Below, piece after piece: positions 10,966 to 21,199 of a stretch of 64,000 nucleotides of DNA. The notes below the pieces were generated by a model. The model did not search any database. It saw only the letters and a program-made list of their open reading frames with translations, and was not told where the DNA came from. Source of the stretch: Tubulanus polymorphus (Eukaryota > Nemertea > Palaeonemertea > Tubulaniformes > Tubulanidae). Within the stretch, counting starts at the first letter, position 1. Every line of letters begins with the position of its first letter. The position numbers and the translations under genes are program-made. The stretch covers positions 21,812,485-21,876,484 of the forward strand of contig NC_134027.1 in the NCBI RefSeq assembly GCF_964204645.1, read 5' to 3'.

Positions 10966-11879
10966 TATTATTATTATTATTCTAGTACGATTATAAATAT
11001 TTACATGACACTAGTGTTTAGATTGGTACTATAGATATGCGCTTTAATCATTTATATTTCCCTTTTCAATTAATTCTATAAATTTCTATATATCTATATT
11101 CATTATTCTAGATAGTAGATAATCTTGTTATTTTATATAGATTACACTAATAAAGATTAAGCTAATTTAGATAGCTAGCTTTGACAGAAGATCGGGAAGG
11201 ATATTGTGTGAAAATAATTGTTTCTCAAATCTAATGGAAACTAGCTAAAAGCTAATTGAAAGTCTGAGATTAGAATTTAAAATCTAATATAAATCCTAGA
11301 ATAATTATTATTAAGAAAAGGCCTAAAGAGTCTAAAAATATAGCAGAATCTGAGTATGGCTTACCTGAAATTTGATTGAAGACAAACCAATGAATATGTA
11401 GTTGATATCTTTATTCAACGAGAGCATGAGCAGGAATGACCAAGCCAGGCCTGAGCTGGACATCCTTGACTCAAGCTCCACCCCAAACAAGCTCGGGGTC
11501 GGGGGCACATATCATTGGCTGATTAGCCACCAGACTCACAAATCTGACAGCTGACCTCGGTAAACAACACTCAACAAACAGGGAGCGAGGGATTTAATTA
11601 TTGATTGTCTTCAAAGTCAGGCTTGGTTAATCTTTAGATTTTTAGAGACGAATGGCATGTAAACATCCTGACACTAAACCCATAACAAAGGCGTGTCTGC
11701 CATATTGCATAAAGATATTAATAGAATTTGGAATAAAACTAAATTTGGAGACTAAAAAAATGAATTTGATTTGAGAATGAATATGATATTTGTAATCTTT
11801 AGATTTTGCAGAATATTTCTATATCTATTGTGACACTATTTCGATAAAGAAGAATTTTGAAAAAAAGCAGAACACTATA
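10632..11879 (-). repeat. 3' LTR of the Ty3/Gypsy element
   Basis: 1248 bases. On the plus strand it begins TGTAGTGTT and ends AACACTATA, an imperfect terminal inverted repeat (the expected final CA is TA). It contains an (AAT)n microsatellite at about 10890-10980 that is 15 bases longer than in the other LTR. Confidence 0.92.
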
Positions 11880-11890
11880 TCCTCCCCTAC
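11880..11890 (-). promoter_or_regulatory. Polypurine tract
   Basis: On the minus strand GTAGGGGAGGA directly abuts the 3' LTR. This is the expected primer site for plus-strand DNA synthesis and confirms the element's orientation. Confidence 0.8.
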
Positions 11891-12804
11891 TACGTAAAGA
11901 CTTTCGTCCGCGAAAGTTTATAAAAACACATGCGAATAACACAGTGTACGAAATACAGTAAACAATAAAACACTGTAAGACTCCGAAAAAAAACGAAGTA
12001 TAAACCAGGCAGTATATACGTACACGAAATAATTGCTGTAGCCAGCCGAATGAAAAAAAAAACAATGTTTATACATTACACAATTTGATAAGTGCTATAT
12101 ATTGCGCGAGAAAACAACCACAAGGGTGACTGCCATAATTGGAATGTACAAGATATTAGTTGCGTTAGCCTCCCAAGTCAGTTATACCATTTCATGTTCT
12201 GTCCCATCTTTGCTTAATGAAGAAGTAATGTTTGAGTTAACCCATATTTTGCGACGAATTGTCTCTACGTCGAGACGTGATGTGGGCAGTACAATAGCTC
12301 TATGTTGGTGGTAATTAGCAAAGTTTGCCAACAAAGTGTGGGGGATAAGTCAAAATATAGTAATGGAAGACTCACACCAACGGTGGAAGTAGATAGTTCA
12401 ATGACTAAAGTAGCATGAGATTTTGTACACGTGCAGCCATGGCAGTCTTGAAATTCTGGCCAATTCGTCGGTTTTTGTTAGTCGATGTTCCAAGCTGAGG
12501 AGTCAACACTCTTCGCCTTGGCCAACATCTCCTAGTTCACGCGGTGCGACTCCATAATTAATAGGCTGCTCGAAGGTTACTCCAAATCCAATTGTCATAA
12601 AGGGTACGAACCAGAACATCAGTTGGAAACTTGGGAACGATAAGAAAGAAACTCGGGATCAGGAAGCGAAAGAATGGTTGATCAGACCAAATAGCACAGT
12701 GAGCCACTGAAACCGAAAGTCAATCTCACCAGAATGGCAACCGAAAGAAAAGGAATGGGTTCATAGCATTATGACGAGGGGTAAGGGCGCTGTCTAACAG
12801 AAAC
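11891..12804 (-). other. Ty3/Gypsy 3' untranslated part
   Basis: About 900 bases between the pol stop and the polypurine tract. The only frames are a 70-codon plus-strand ORF and an 88-codon minus-strand ORF that overlaps the LTR. Neither looks like an envelope or accessory protein. Confidence 0.6.
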
Positions 12805-15800
12805 CTATTGCCGAGAAAATGTCCGCGTGAAGTATGTGCGTGTTTTACGTTTCCTACCACCGAGAGTGTACGTCCGAAAGAAGCTATCTAACAACTCTCG
12901 AGATACGTATTTCTCTTTAACCCATTCAGGCTTAGCTCCGTTGGCCCATTTGACCAAACAAATTCTACCATTCATGCCATTGTATTTTACTTTCAAAATC
13001 CTGTCAACCGGATAGAGCGTCGGATCATCAGCCGTTCGGGCGAAACCACAGCTCGCGGCAGTATGCGCTCTTGGGTTGCCTTTAGCCATGCTCCTAGTAA
13101 TCACACCAGACTTTTGCGGCATCGTAGCGTGATTGCTGGCGTCAGTATTCTGGTTAACTTTCTTTGCTGGTATGTTGCTGCCTGCAACTGAACTTTTGCT
13201 GCCAGATGTATTTCTTGCATCATTTGTTGTCAGTTCCACCTTAGCTGTACGCGGACCGTTAGCGACCTCCTTGTCCGGATGGCGGGGACGATTTGTGTCA
13301 CTGGCCATTGGTTGTGGGGAAACTTGAATACCATGATTAGATTGTTGTGGGGAACTTTCGTCTAATGAGCTTGGCTGCGATTGAGGTCCTGATGCCTGAC
13401 CGATTGTATCGTCCTCTTTTCTTCGAACATAAGGAATCATACGATAAGCATTAACCGCAGACGTCAAGATTTTGTTATTTACCGACCGAAGGAAATATGT
13501 GTCATTTAGGCCCAATCGTACTACTGTGTAAGGACCATTGTACTTATCGCTGAGCTTTCTAGACTTACCAACCGGCACAGCCTCATTGGTGACCCATACT
13601 TCGTCACCGATCTTAAACAAGGGATGTTTAGCTGCCTTATCGTACGAGCGCTTATTCTTGGCCTGCATCGCTTGGTTTCGTTTAGTGACGATTTCCTTTA
13701 CAATTGAAAGCTTCTTTTGCACATCGTCTATATGGTTAGCAACAGGTTTAGGGAGATTCTCAGTAGGTGTGAGAACTGTATTTAGCGGGAGAGGCATTTC
13801 TTTAGCAAACAAAACATGGAATGGGGAAAACCCAGTTGATTCGCATGGAGAGGCCCTGATGGCCATTAAAACGCTTGGTAGAATTTCAGCCCAGTTAGAC
13901 TGTTGTTCATTAATGTAACAACGCAACATCTGCGCAAGTGTTCTATTCTGACGTTCGACAGTTGCATTTGTCTGAGGATGGTAGCTGGATGTTGAATGAC
14001 GCTTTACCTTGAATATCTCACACAAAGACGACACCAATGCACTAAGAAATGACCTGCCACGATCCGATATCAGAGAGCGCGGGGCACCATACCTAGAGAA
14101 GATTTCATTGTAGAGAACTCTAGCGACCTCACTGGCTTCTTGTGTCTTCAAGGAAAATCCTTCAATCCATCTAGAGTAACTGTCTACTACTAAAAGAACG
14201 TGTTTCTCGCCTGTATTAGATGCAGGCAATGGACCCAAAAAGTCAATGTGCCAGCGGTGGAAAGTGTCTGATATAGGCATGTTAGTTAAAGCAGGGCGTT
14301 GGCGTTTAGCCGTGGATTTGGCCTGGATACACGTAGTACATGATTCTATGTAATGATGTATATCTTTGTACATGGTCTTCCACCAATATTTAGTGCGTAC
14401 CATGTCATGCGTCTTTTTAATGCCTTTATGGCCACCGCCTGCTAGACAGTCATGGTAAGCTGAGAGAATGTCTTTACGAAGGTGTTTGGGTACTACCAGC
14501 TGTTCGATAGGGAAGTCTTTATAACGATTGAACTCTTTGTATAGTAAGCCGTCATGAATGTGGAATAAATCCTGTTGACGTGTAATGTTGCGGGCTAAAC
14601 TATCATCCTCGGGAAGTATGCCATTCTCCAAATAGTCGATCCAAGGAGAGCATTCGTCACATGACCTCTGAGCCGATCGAAAGTCGATATCCTCTATAGG
14701 GCAAACGATGGGGGAATCCTCCTCCACTTCGCACTGATATAAGAATTCGGCCTCGAGTAGCTCAGGAGTAGATGTCGACGCGATCTCGCATGGCGAAGGA
14801 AAATCATCATGATCATCCTCAACATCCGGGTCCTTATAAACTCTACGAGAAATAGCGTCCGCATTTGAGTTCTTATTGCCCTCACGATAAACGATTTCCA
14901 TTTGAAAAGGTTGGAGCTTCGCCGCCCAGCGGCCAACCCGACTGTTAGTTTCTTTCAGTTTTTCCATATAGACAAGAGATTTGTGATCGCTGAAGACTTT
15001 GAATTTATTCATTAATAGGTATTCCCTATATGAATCACAGCCTACGACGATCGCAAAACACTCTTTGTCTCTTATATCCCAACGTTTCTGGGTCGCAGTT
15101 AATGCGTTTCCACCATAACAAATGACTCTTTCACGACCTTGGTCATCAAATTGTCCCAGTATGTAAGAAATTGCTGAATTGCTAGCATCGACACTTAGAA
15201 AGAATTCCTTAGTGTTGTCCGGGTAACATAGAATTGGAGGAGAGACCAAAATTTCCTTCAATGAATCAAAGGCCTTTTGATGTGTATCTGTCCAAACAAA
15301 TTCCGTATCCTTCCTTAGGAGGGGAGTTAAGTCTGAAGCAATGGAGGCATAGGACTTAACAAAACGCCTGTAAAAGCCTGTTAGACCTAGAAAAGATTTC
15401 AAGTCGCGCTGATTCTTGGGGACTGGAAAGGTGTTGATAGCTTCACACTTAGCAGGATCAGCCTCAACTCCATCTTTAGAGAAAATATAGCCGAGATACG
15501 GTACTCTATCCATTGCAAACTTACACTTAGAAGGTTTTAGCGTCATGTTGACAATACGCAGTCGATCAAAGACAAGTCTTAAATGTTTCATGTGGTCATC
15601 AAAGTTCTTTGAGTATATCAGGATATCGTCCATGTAAACTAGACAGAAAGACCAATGAAACCCTCTCAAAACTTCATTCATGGTTAACTGAAATGTCGCT
15701 GGACTATTCTTCAACCCGAAAGGAAGACGCTTGAACATGTAAGCTCCATTTTGCGTTACGAATGTAGTTTTGTGCATAGTTTCTGGATCAAGTCTTATTT

Positions 15801-16272
15801 GCCAGAAACCGCTAGTCATGTCAAGACAAGTAAATAGGGAAGCATTCGATTCTGCAATAGAAGAAATCACGTCTGAAATTTTTGGCAAAGGAAAAGACGT
15901 AGCTTTTGTAATTTTGTTCAAGGCTCTGTAATCAACAGCAAATCTGTACTCTCCAGACTTTTTCTTTACCATGATAACCGGTGATTGAAAGGGGGAATTA
16001 GACGGAGTGATTATGTCATTCTTGAGCATATCTTCTACCTGTCTATCTTGCTCGGCCCTGATGGGAGGTGGATGACGATAAGCACGCTGAGTACATGGTG
16101 GATTATCACCTGTTTCAATCTTATGGGTATGCATGTTTGTATATCCTAACTCAGAAAGATTGGTGGAAAATCTATCCCTGTATTCCGTCAACAAGTCTTT
16201 TAGAGCTGATTTTTGTTCGTCACTAAGAGCACAAGCAGATAAGTCAAATCTAGTGGTTGAGAATCGGACGCC
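12805..16272 (-). CDS. pol: Ty3/Gypsy pol: reverse transcriptase, RNase H, integrase, chromo-like tail
   Basis: The frame opens at 16272, just after a TGA at 16273-16275, and runs to a stop at 12805. Counting from the TTG at 16194, RT contains LDMTSGFWQI and the catalytic YMDD (about residue 188). RNase H follows (LSVDASNSA, FSDHKSLVYM). Integrase has an HHCC-type zinc region (ending CTTCIQAK) and the DDE residues in IDFLGP, SDRGRSF and ATVERQNRTL. The last 75 residues (YPVDRILKV...LVKWANG...EWVKEKYV) look like a chromodomain, with EWV where TWEP is usual. There is no ATG at the start: the frame is -1 relative to protease and overlaps it by 73 bases, so pol must be reached by frameshifting or the offset is a mutation. 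All catalytic motifs are intact. Confidence 0.92.
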   Translation of the reverse strand, partial: GVRFSTTRFDLSACALSDEQKSALKDLLTEYRDRFSTNLSELGYTNMHTHKIETGDNPPCTQRAYRHPPPIRAEQDRQVEDMLKNDIITPSNSPFQSPVIMVKKKSGEYRFAVDYRALNKITKATSFPLPKISDVISSIAESNASLFTCLDMTSGFWQIRLDPETMHKTTFVTQNGAYMFKRLPFGLKNSPATFQLTMNEVLRGFHWSFCLVYMDDILIYSKNFDDHMKHLRLVFDRLRIVNMTLKPSKCKFAMDRVPYLGYIFSKDGVEADPAKCEAINTFPVPKNQRDLKSFLGLTGFYRRFVKSYASIASDLTPLLRKDTEFVWTDTHQKAFDSLKEILVSPPILCYPDNTKEFFLSVDASNSAISYILGQFDDQGRERVICYGGNALTATQKRWDIRDKECFAIVVGCDSYREYLLMNKFKVFSDHKSLVYMEKLKETNSRVGRWAAKLQPFQMEIVYREGNKNSNADAISRRVYKDPDVEDDHDDFPSPCEIASTSTPELLEAEFLYQCEVEEDSPIVCPIEDIDFRSAQRSCDECSPWIDYLENGILPEDDSLARNITRQQDLFHIHDGLLYKEFNRYKDFPIEQLVVPKHLRKDILSAYHDCLAGGGHKGIKKTHDMVRTKYWWKTMYKDIHHYIESCTTCIQAKSTAKRQRPALTNMPISDTFHRWHIDFLGPLPASNTGEKHVLLVVDSYSRWIEGFSLKTQEASEVARVLYNEIFSRYGAPRSLISDRGRSFLSALVSSLCEIFKVKRHSTSSYHPQTNATVERQNRTLAQMLRCYINEQQSNWAEILPSVLMAIRASPCESTGFSPFHVLFAKEMPLPLNTVLTPTENLPKPVANHIDDVQKKLSIVKEIVTKRNQAMQAKNKRSYDKAAKHPLFKIGDEVWVTNEAVPVGKSRKLSDKYNGPYTVVRLGLNDTYFLRSVNNKILTSAVNAYRMIPYVRRKEDDTIGQASGPQSQPSSLDESSPQQSNHGIQVSPQPMASDTNRPRHPDKEVANGPRTAKVELTTNDARNTSGSKSSVAGSNIPAKKVNQNTDASNHATMPQKSGVITRSMAKGNPRAHTAASCGFARTADDPTLYPVDRILKVKYNGMNGRICLVKWANGAKPEWVKEKYVSRELLDSFFRTYTLGGRKRKTRTYFTRTFSRQ

Positions 16273-17141
16273 TCAGGTTCTGGTGCAAATTTAGCTACGT
16301 CACCCATATCGTGATCTGCTTTGGCTAGAGACGCCACTGGCGCTTGGTCAAGATCGTCACTCATTTCAACAATTGGAGCGGATTCATCTAATTGAGCCAA
16401 ATTAGCAAGTGCTGTACCCCGAGCAATAGTAATTGCTTTCTTTGTAGGATTAATCAACCTCAAACGAGCTAAGCCATCAGTGACCTTAACCAAACACCTT
16501 GCGGCAGTGAAATTCCTGTTTGTAAGTTCAGGTCTTGGCGACAATAGGACAGTCGTGTCATTTAAGTACTTGGGCAGGGATACCGGTACATCAACCTCAC
16601 AACGTGGCCTAAGGGTGACTTTTCTATAAGCGTTAGCCGTAGGGCTAACAACAGTTATAGGGAGGACATGGGTATCCTGTTCTTGTCCTATAAGAAGGCA
16701 TTTGTGTTTGAAATGTATCTTAGCGTCTTTCTGTTCCATAAAATCCAATCCCAATATAAGATTCTGATGTAGGTGTTCGAAAACATGGAATTTGTGAGTA
16801 AGTTGTTCTTTCATGCCTGGGAATGTGAGTGGTATATCTATTACCCCAGAGACGGGTATTGTACTGCCGCTAACACCTATGACATTTTTAATATTGGCGG
16901 GTCTAATTGGCGCGTTTTCGAATTTTGATTTGTTCAATAGATTCCTAGATATGCAACTTATGCTGGCACCACTGTCAATAAGGGCTTTAGCTTTACAATT
17001 TCCTATATACACAATTGTGGTATTCTTTTCTAAGTAGGCAACCAAAGAGATACTTTCTTGGTCTCTGTTATCATTTAAGTCATTGTCGCCTACTTCTATT
17101 TTGTGCCCGTCGCAAGAAGTATCTTGGACAGGCGCGCTATC
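16200..17141 (-). CDS. pro: Ty3/Gypsy protease domain, in frame with gag after a UAG
   Basis: Open from directly after the gag stop (17142-17144) to a TAA at 16200. The first ATG-like start would be at 17045 (a GTG), but the frame is open all the way back to the UAG. The aspartic protease active site is LIDSGASISCIS, with the flap and second half downstream (LILGLDFMEQ, close to the ILG-D-F block of retroviral proteases). The last third is acidic and linker-like. The arrangement gag-UAG-pro in one frame resembles gammaretroviral readthrough; see findings. Confidence 0.85.
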   Translation of the reverse strand, partial: DSAPVQDTSCDGHKIEVGDNDLNDNRDQESISLVAYLEKNTTIVYIGNCKAKALIDSGASISCISRNLLNKSKFENAPIRPANIKNVIGVSGSTIPVSGVIDIPLTFPGMKEQLTHKFHVFEHLHQNLILGLDFMEQKDAKIHFKHKCLLIGQEQDTHVLPITVVSPTANAYRKVTLRPRCEVDVPVSLPKYLNDTTVLLSPRPELTNRNFTAARCLVKVTDGLARLRLINPTKKAITIARGTALANLAQLDESAPIVEMSDDLDQAPVASLAKADHDMGDVAKFAPEPEASDSQPLDLTYLLVLLVTNKNQL

Positions 17142-18293
17142 CTAGTATGGACGCGGTTTCTTACAAGCATTGAAATTGTGGCCAATTTTATAACACGCTG
17201 GACATGTGGCATTTCGTGCTGGGCAGTCACCTCTCGTACGGCAATTCCCTGTACAAAAATAGCACTTACCATCTTTATCTTTTAAAACTGGCGCATTCAA
17301 ATCCTGATTATCTCGCCGATGTCGCGACTGCTGCTGTGGGTAGCTTCTCTGCTGTTGCTGGCCGTTCCTCTGCTGCTGTGGGTAGTTTCTCTGCTGCTGT
17401 GGGTAGTCACGTGTCCTGTAGTGTGGTCGTGAGTCATGCACGTACTGGTCATTATTATAGTAGTTTCGTTGTGGTTGTTGTAGTCTTGCTTCCATCTGCT
17501 GAAATCGGCGATCATATTCTTGCCTTGATTCTCGTCCTTCTTCACGTATCGCGCAAATTTGAGCGTAGATATCGCGCATATCTACCTCAGATGTCTCGGG
17601 AGTTGTTGATGCTACAAGAGTATTGCTCTGAGCAAACGTTGCTTCGAGCCGCATGGCTTTCGCACGTAAGGCCAACAAATCGGTCGGCAAGTCCACCGCT
17701 AAGATAGGTTTGTACTTGTCATGTAGGCCGTTTATTGCCATCTGCACGACAGCTTGCCTTGCCAGCGAGGAGACAGTCGAGGCAACCTCCACGCGATCGA
17801 GGTATTCCTTTATTGATTCGTTCGGCCTCTGCTTTATACCGGTTAATAAAATGTCTGTTGTGGGCCGATATCGGGTACGCAGGGCTTCTTTCAGCATCGA
17901 AATGTTATTATGATCACATGGTGACATAGAGTCTAAGAGTAATTGTTCTATATTGTCACCCAAACTATTCAGAAATGCATTTAATTTTTCTCTGTCTGCA
18001 TAACATTCGGTTATGCGTTCGAACTGGCGTATCCAGCTGTCAGTGTTTCTCTTTCCATCAAACTTTTCCAGTTTGGGGTTATAACGCGCAGTTGCTGGCG
18101 ACTGATTGTTCGTGGTCATACCTGTTGATTCTGATGACTCAGGTAGCGGATCCAGCACCTGGACTGGAACTGCGTTGCCGGTGTCTGAATTTTGTTGATT
18201 CACTTGCTTTTGTTGCGTTACGACTGTTCTGGGTCTCAGGTCTCTGCTGCTGCCGTTGCTTGCAGACTGGGTCGAATTTCCTGTTACAGGCAT
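17142..18293 (-). CDS. gag: Ty3/Gypsy Gag with CCHC zinc knuckles
   Basis: 383 residues from the ATG at 18293 (MPVTGNSTQ), 25 bases inside the 5' LTR and just after the primer-binding site. The frame is open further up into the LTR, but this ATG is the natural start. The capsid-like middle (FDGKRNTDSWIRQFER, KEYLDRVE) is followed by a basic Q/R/Y-rich tract (QQQRNYPQQQRN) and two C-terminal knuckles. The first is CYFCTGNCRTRGDC, with Cys where His is usual; the second is a regular CX2CX4HX4C (CPACYKIGHNFNAC). It ends at a single UAG, followed in the same frame by the protease. Confidence 0.9.
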   Translation of the reverse strand: MPVTGNSTQSASNGSSRDLRPRTVVTQQKQVNQQNSDTGNAVPVQVLDPLPESSESTGMTTNNQSPATARYNPKLEKFDGKRNTDSWIRQFERITECYADREKLNAFLNSLGDNIEQLLLDSMSPCDHNNISMLKEALRTRYRPTTDILLTGIKQRPNESIKEYLDRVEVASTVSSLARQAVVQMAINGLHDKYKPILAVDLPTDLLALRAKAMRLEATFAQSNTLVASTTPETSEVDMRDIYAQICAIREEGRESRQEYDRRFQQMEARLQQPQRNYYNNDQYVHDSRPHYRTRDYPQQQRNYPQQQRNGQQQQRSYPQQQSRHRRDNQDLNAPVLKDKDGKCYFCTGNCRTRGDCPARNATCPACYKIGHNFNACKKPRPY

Positions 18294-18294
18294 T

Positions 18295-18318
18295 GGATCG
18301 AGCTTGTTCTCCACCAAC
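18295..18318 (-). promoter_or_regulatory. Primer-binding-site candidate
   Basis: Reading the minus strand away from the 5' LTR, the sequence is GTTGGTGGAGAACAAGC. The TGG start fits pairing with a tRNA 3' CCA end. The primer tRNA was not identified. Confidence 0.55.
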
Positions 18319-18599
18319 TGTAGTGTTGTGTATATTACCACAATAAACTACGTTATAGCGATCCTGAAATTTGATTGAAGACAAACCAATGAATATGTAG
18401 TTGATATCTTTATTCAACGAGAGCATGAGCAGGAATGACAAGTTTTCAAGAAGTATTAAGTAAGAAATGTGATTATGCAATAATTAATTATCATATGAAA
18501 ATTAAGAATTAGAAAATATGATTATGAAATAATTATAATAACAGTTTCGTATTTCAGCAATGAAGATAACCAATAATAATAATAATGATAATAATAATG

Positions 18600-18637
<38 letters not shown>

Positions 18638-19551
18638 TATTATTATTATTATTCTAGTACGATTATAAATATTTACATGACACTAGTGTTTAGATTGGTA
18701 CTATAGATATGCGCTTTAATCATTTATATTTCCCTTTTCAATTAATTCTATAAATTTCTATATATCTATATTCATTATTCTAGATAGTAGATAATCTTGT
18801 TATTTTATATAGATTACACTAATAAAGATTAAGCTAATTTAGATAGCTAGCTTTGACAGAAGATCGGGAAGGATATTGTGTGAAAATAATTGTTTCTCAA
18901 ATCTAATGGAAACTAGCTAAAAGCTAATTGAAAGTCTGAGATTAGAATTTAAAATCTAATATAAATCCTAGAATAATTATTATTAAGAAAAGGCCTAAAG
19001 AGTCTAAAAATATAGCAGAATCTGAGTATGGCTTACCTGAAATTTGATTGAAGACAAACCAATGAATATGTAGTTGATATCTTTATTCAACGAGAGCATG
19101 AGCAGGAATGACCAAGCCAGGCCTGAGCTGGACATCCTTGACTCAAGCTCCACCCCAAACAAGCTCGGGGTCGGGGGCACATATCATTGGCTGATTAGCC
19201 ACCAGACTCACAAATCTGACAGCTGACCTCGGTAAACAACACTCAACAAACAGGGAGCGAGGGATTTAATTATTGATTGTCTTCAAAGTCAGGCTTGGTT
19301 AATCTTTAGATTTTTAGAGACGAATGGCATGTAAACATCCTGACACTAAACCCATAACAAAGGCGTGTCTGCCATATTGCATAAAGATATTAATAGAATT
19401 TGGAATAAAACTAAATTTGGAGACTAAAAAAATGAATTTGATTTGAGAATGAATATGATATTTGTAATCTTTAGATTTTGCAGAATATTTCTATATCTAT
19501 TGTGACACTATTTCGATAAAGAAGAATTTTGAAAAAAAGCAGAACACTATA
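18319..19551 (-). repeat. 5' LTR of the Ty3/Gypsy element
   Basis: 1233 bases, essentially identical to 10632-11879 apart from a shorter AAT tract. It should hold the promoter for the minus-strand element transcript. I did not pick out a convincing TATA box. Confidence 0.92.
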
Positions 19552-19637
19552 ACACTAAAACACACTAACACACTCTAGATATTGGTAGGTTGGTAACGAA
19601 GCAGTTGGTAGCATAGGGGTCTGGTCGGTTGTAGTTT

Positions 19638-19672
19638 GATCTGTGTGCATTTTTGGCCAGCATACAGATCAC
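19638..19672 (-). repeat. GATCTGTGTGC hairpin repeat, copy 3
   Basis: Same orientation as copy 2, with a TTTTTGGCC loop. The retrotransposon therefore sits between two copies of this hairpin in direct order. Confidence 0.5.
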
Positions 19673-19879
19673 AGCACATTGTCAGCCAATTTGGCAGGTG
19701 ATATTCTGCCTAATGCGTTAGCGTGTAACAAAATACATGTAGTGTTAACAATTCATGCTGATGCACCGAGGCGTGCGACTTCGAAAATCACAGAAAAGTG
19801 TGGAGAAAAGAGTTAGAAAAAATAAAGCGGACAGTGCAACATTCAAACCAGGGCCAGCAAGTTACAAGCGCAGTAAGTT

Positions 19880-20830
19880 TCAATTAGACCACCGAGACTC
19901 ATAGAGTCCAGATTGATTGAATTGCTTTTTTCTAAGACTAAATGGTTGACAAACCATAAAGTATGATTAATCTTTGAACATTTAAGAGAATTAGTGATTA
20001 TCAAATCATAAACAATATATAACTAATTGAAACTAAAGATATAATTTAATTGCTTCCATAGAAAACCGTTCGGGTCCTCTCACGCCATATTGGCTGCAGA
20101 GCATTTGGGGCCTGACACGCCATGTAAAAGACAGCGTGATTTTAGGTGCTTAACAGTATTTGCTTTTTTCTAAGACTAAATGATTGACAGACCATGTAGA
20201 ATGATAAATCTTTGAACATTTAAGACAATTAATGACAATTATTCATTTGTTTGTAGGGAAAACCGTTCGGGTCCTCTCACGCCATGTCTCAATTGAAGCA
20301 TTCTGCAGAACATTGGGGCCTGACACGCCATGTACAGCGTGATTTTAGGTGCTTTATGTAACAGTATTTGCTTGTCAAGACTAAATGCTTGAATGATTAA
20401 TGTTTGAACAGTTCAGAAAATTAGTGACAATTATTCATTTGTTTTTACGGAAACCCGATCAATTGGGTCCTCTCACGCCATGTTTCAATTGAAGCTATTC
20501 TGCAGACCGTTTGGGGCTTTGACACGCCATCTTGGCTGCAGAATATTTGGGGCCTGACACGCCATGTAGAAGACAGCATGATTTTAGAACAGTTTTTTTA
20601 ACAGTATTGCTTTTTTTCTAAGACTAAATTATTGACAAACCATGTTTCAATTATTGAAGCTATTCTGCAGACAATTTGGGGCTTGACACGCCATATTGGC
20701 TGCAGAACATTTGGGGCCTTACACGCCATGTAGAAAGCTTAGCGATTTTAGGAGCCATATTGACTGCAGATCACACTAGATTGGAGCCTGGCTCACCATA
20801 TATGTTTTTCTAACATTAACTATGTTCTTC
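19880..20830. repeat. Degenerate tandem array, about four units of 210-240 bp
   Basis: Each unit has a TTTTTTCTAAGACTAAAT block (about 19926, 20163, 20376, 20618), a TTTGAACA block, an AAAACCGTTCGGGTCCTCTC block, and one or two GGGGCCTGACACGCCAT motifs separated by GGCTGCAGA. Further isolated CATGGCGTGTCAAGCCCC motifs in reverse orientation occur at 21212-21275. No coding potential. Origin unknown. Confidence 0.7.
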
Positions 20831-21199
20831 TAAGACTAATTGATCAACAAATCATGTGAAATAGATGAATGATTCATTTAAATATAAGATAGTTAATTAA
20901 AATTTTTATTCTGTAAAACTCATTCAATTTTCCTGTTCCATCAGATTCTTACAAAATATGAAATTCAAATAAAGTTTGATTCAAACATCACTCGTTATAA
21001 GTTATTGATTAAAAGTAATCTTCTGAATCAAATCATTTTCATATATGCGATGTAATATGTAGTTCTTATTATGTATATATAGTATGTTGTAAATCATCTA
21101 TGACAAATAAATATCCAATCGAATATTTCAACTTCGGAAGAAAAACCCGCGAGACGTAGTCGACATTTCATCTCCTGCATAGGATTTGATTTTCATTTT

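Larger units (their letters stand above)
10628..19555 (-). mobile_element. Full-length Ty3/Gypsy LTR retrotransposon (minus strand)
   Basis: The element spans 10632-19551 and is flanked by ACAC on both sides (10628-10631, 19552-19555), a 4-bp target site duplication. It has two long LTRs, a polypurine tract (minus strand GTAGGGGAGGA, 11880-11890) abutting the 3' LTR, and a primer-binding-site candidate starting TGGTGGAGAACAAG directly inside the 5' LTR (about 18316 downward). Gag, protease, RT/RNase H and integrase follow in the usual Ty3 order. The LTRs differ almost only in the length of an AAT microsatellite, so the insertion is young. No envelope-like ORF was seen between the integrase stop and the tract. 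Confidence 0.95.

Noticed and set aside
17204-17707. Plus-strand 167-codon ORF and other plus-strand ORFs inside 12.8-18.3 kb
   Set aside because: They lie antisense to clear gag and pol coding sequence and are shadows of it.
17142-18341. Longer Gag start upstream of 18293
   Set aside because: The extra codons would lie in the LTR and primer-binding site; the ATG at 18293 is the first one inside the element body.
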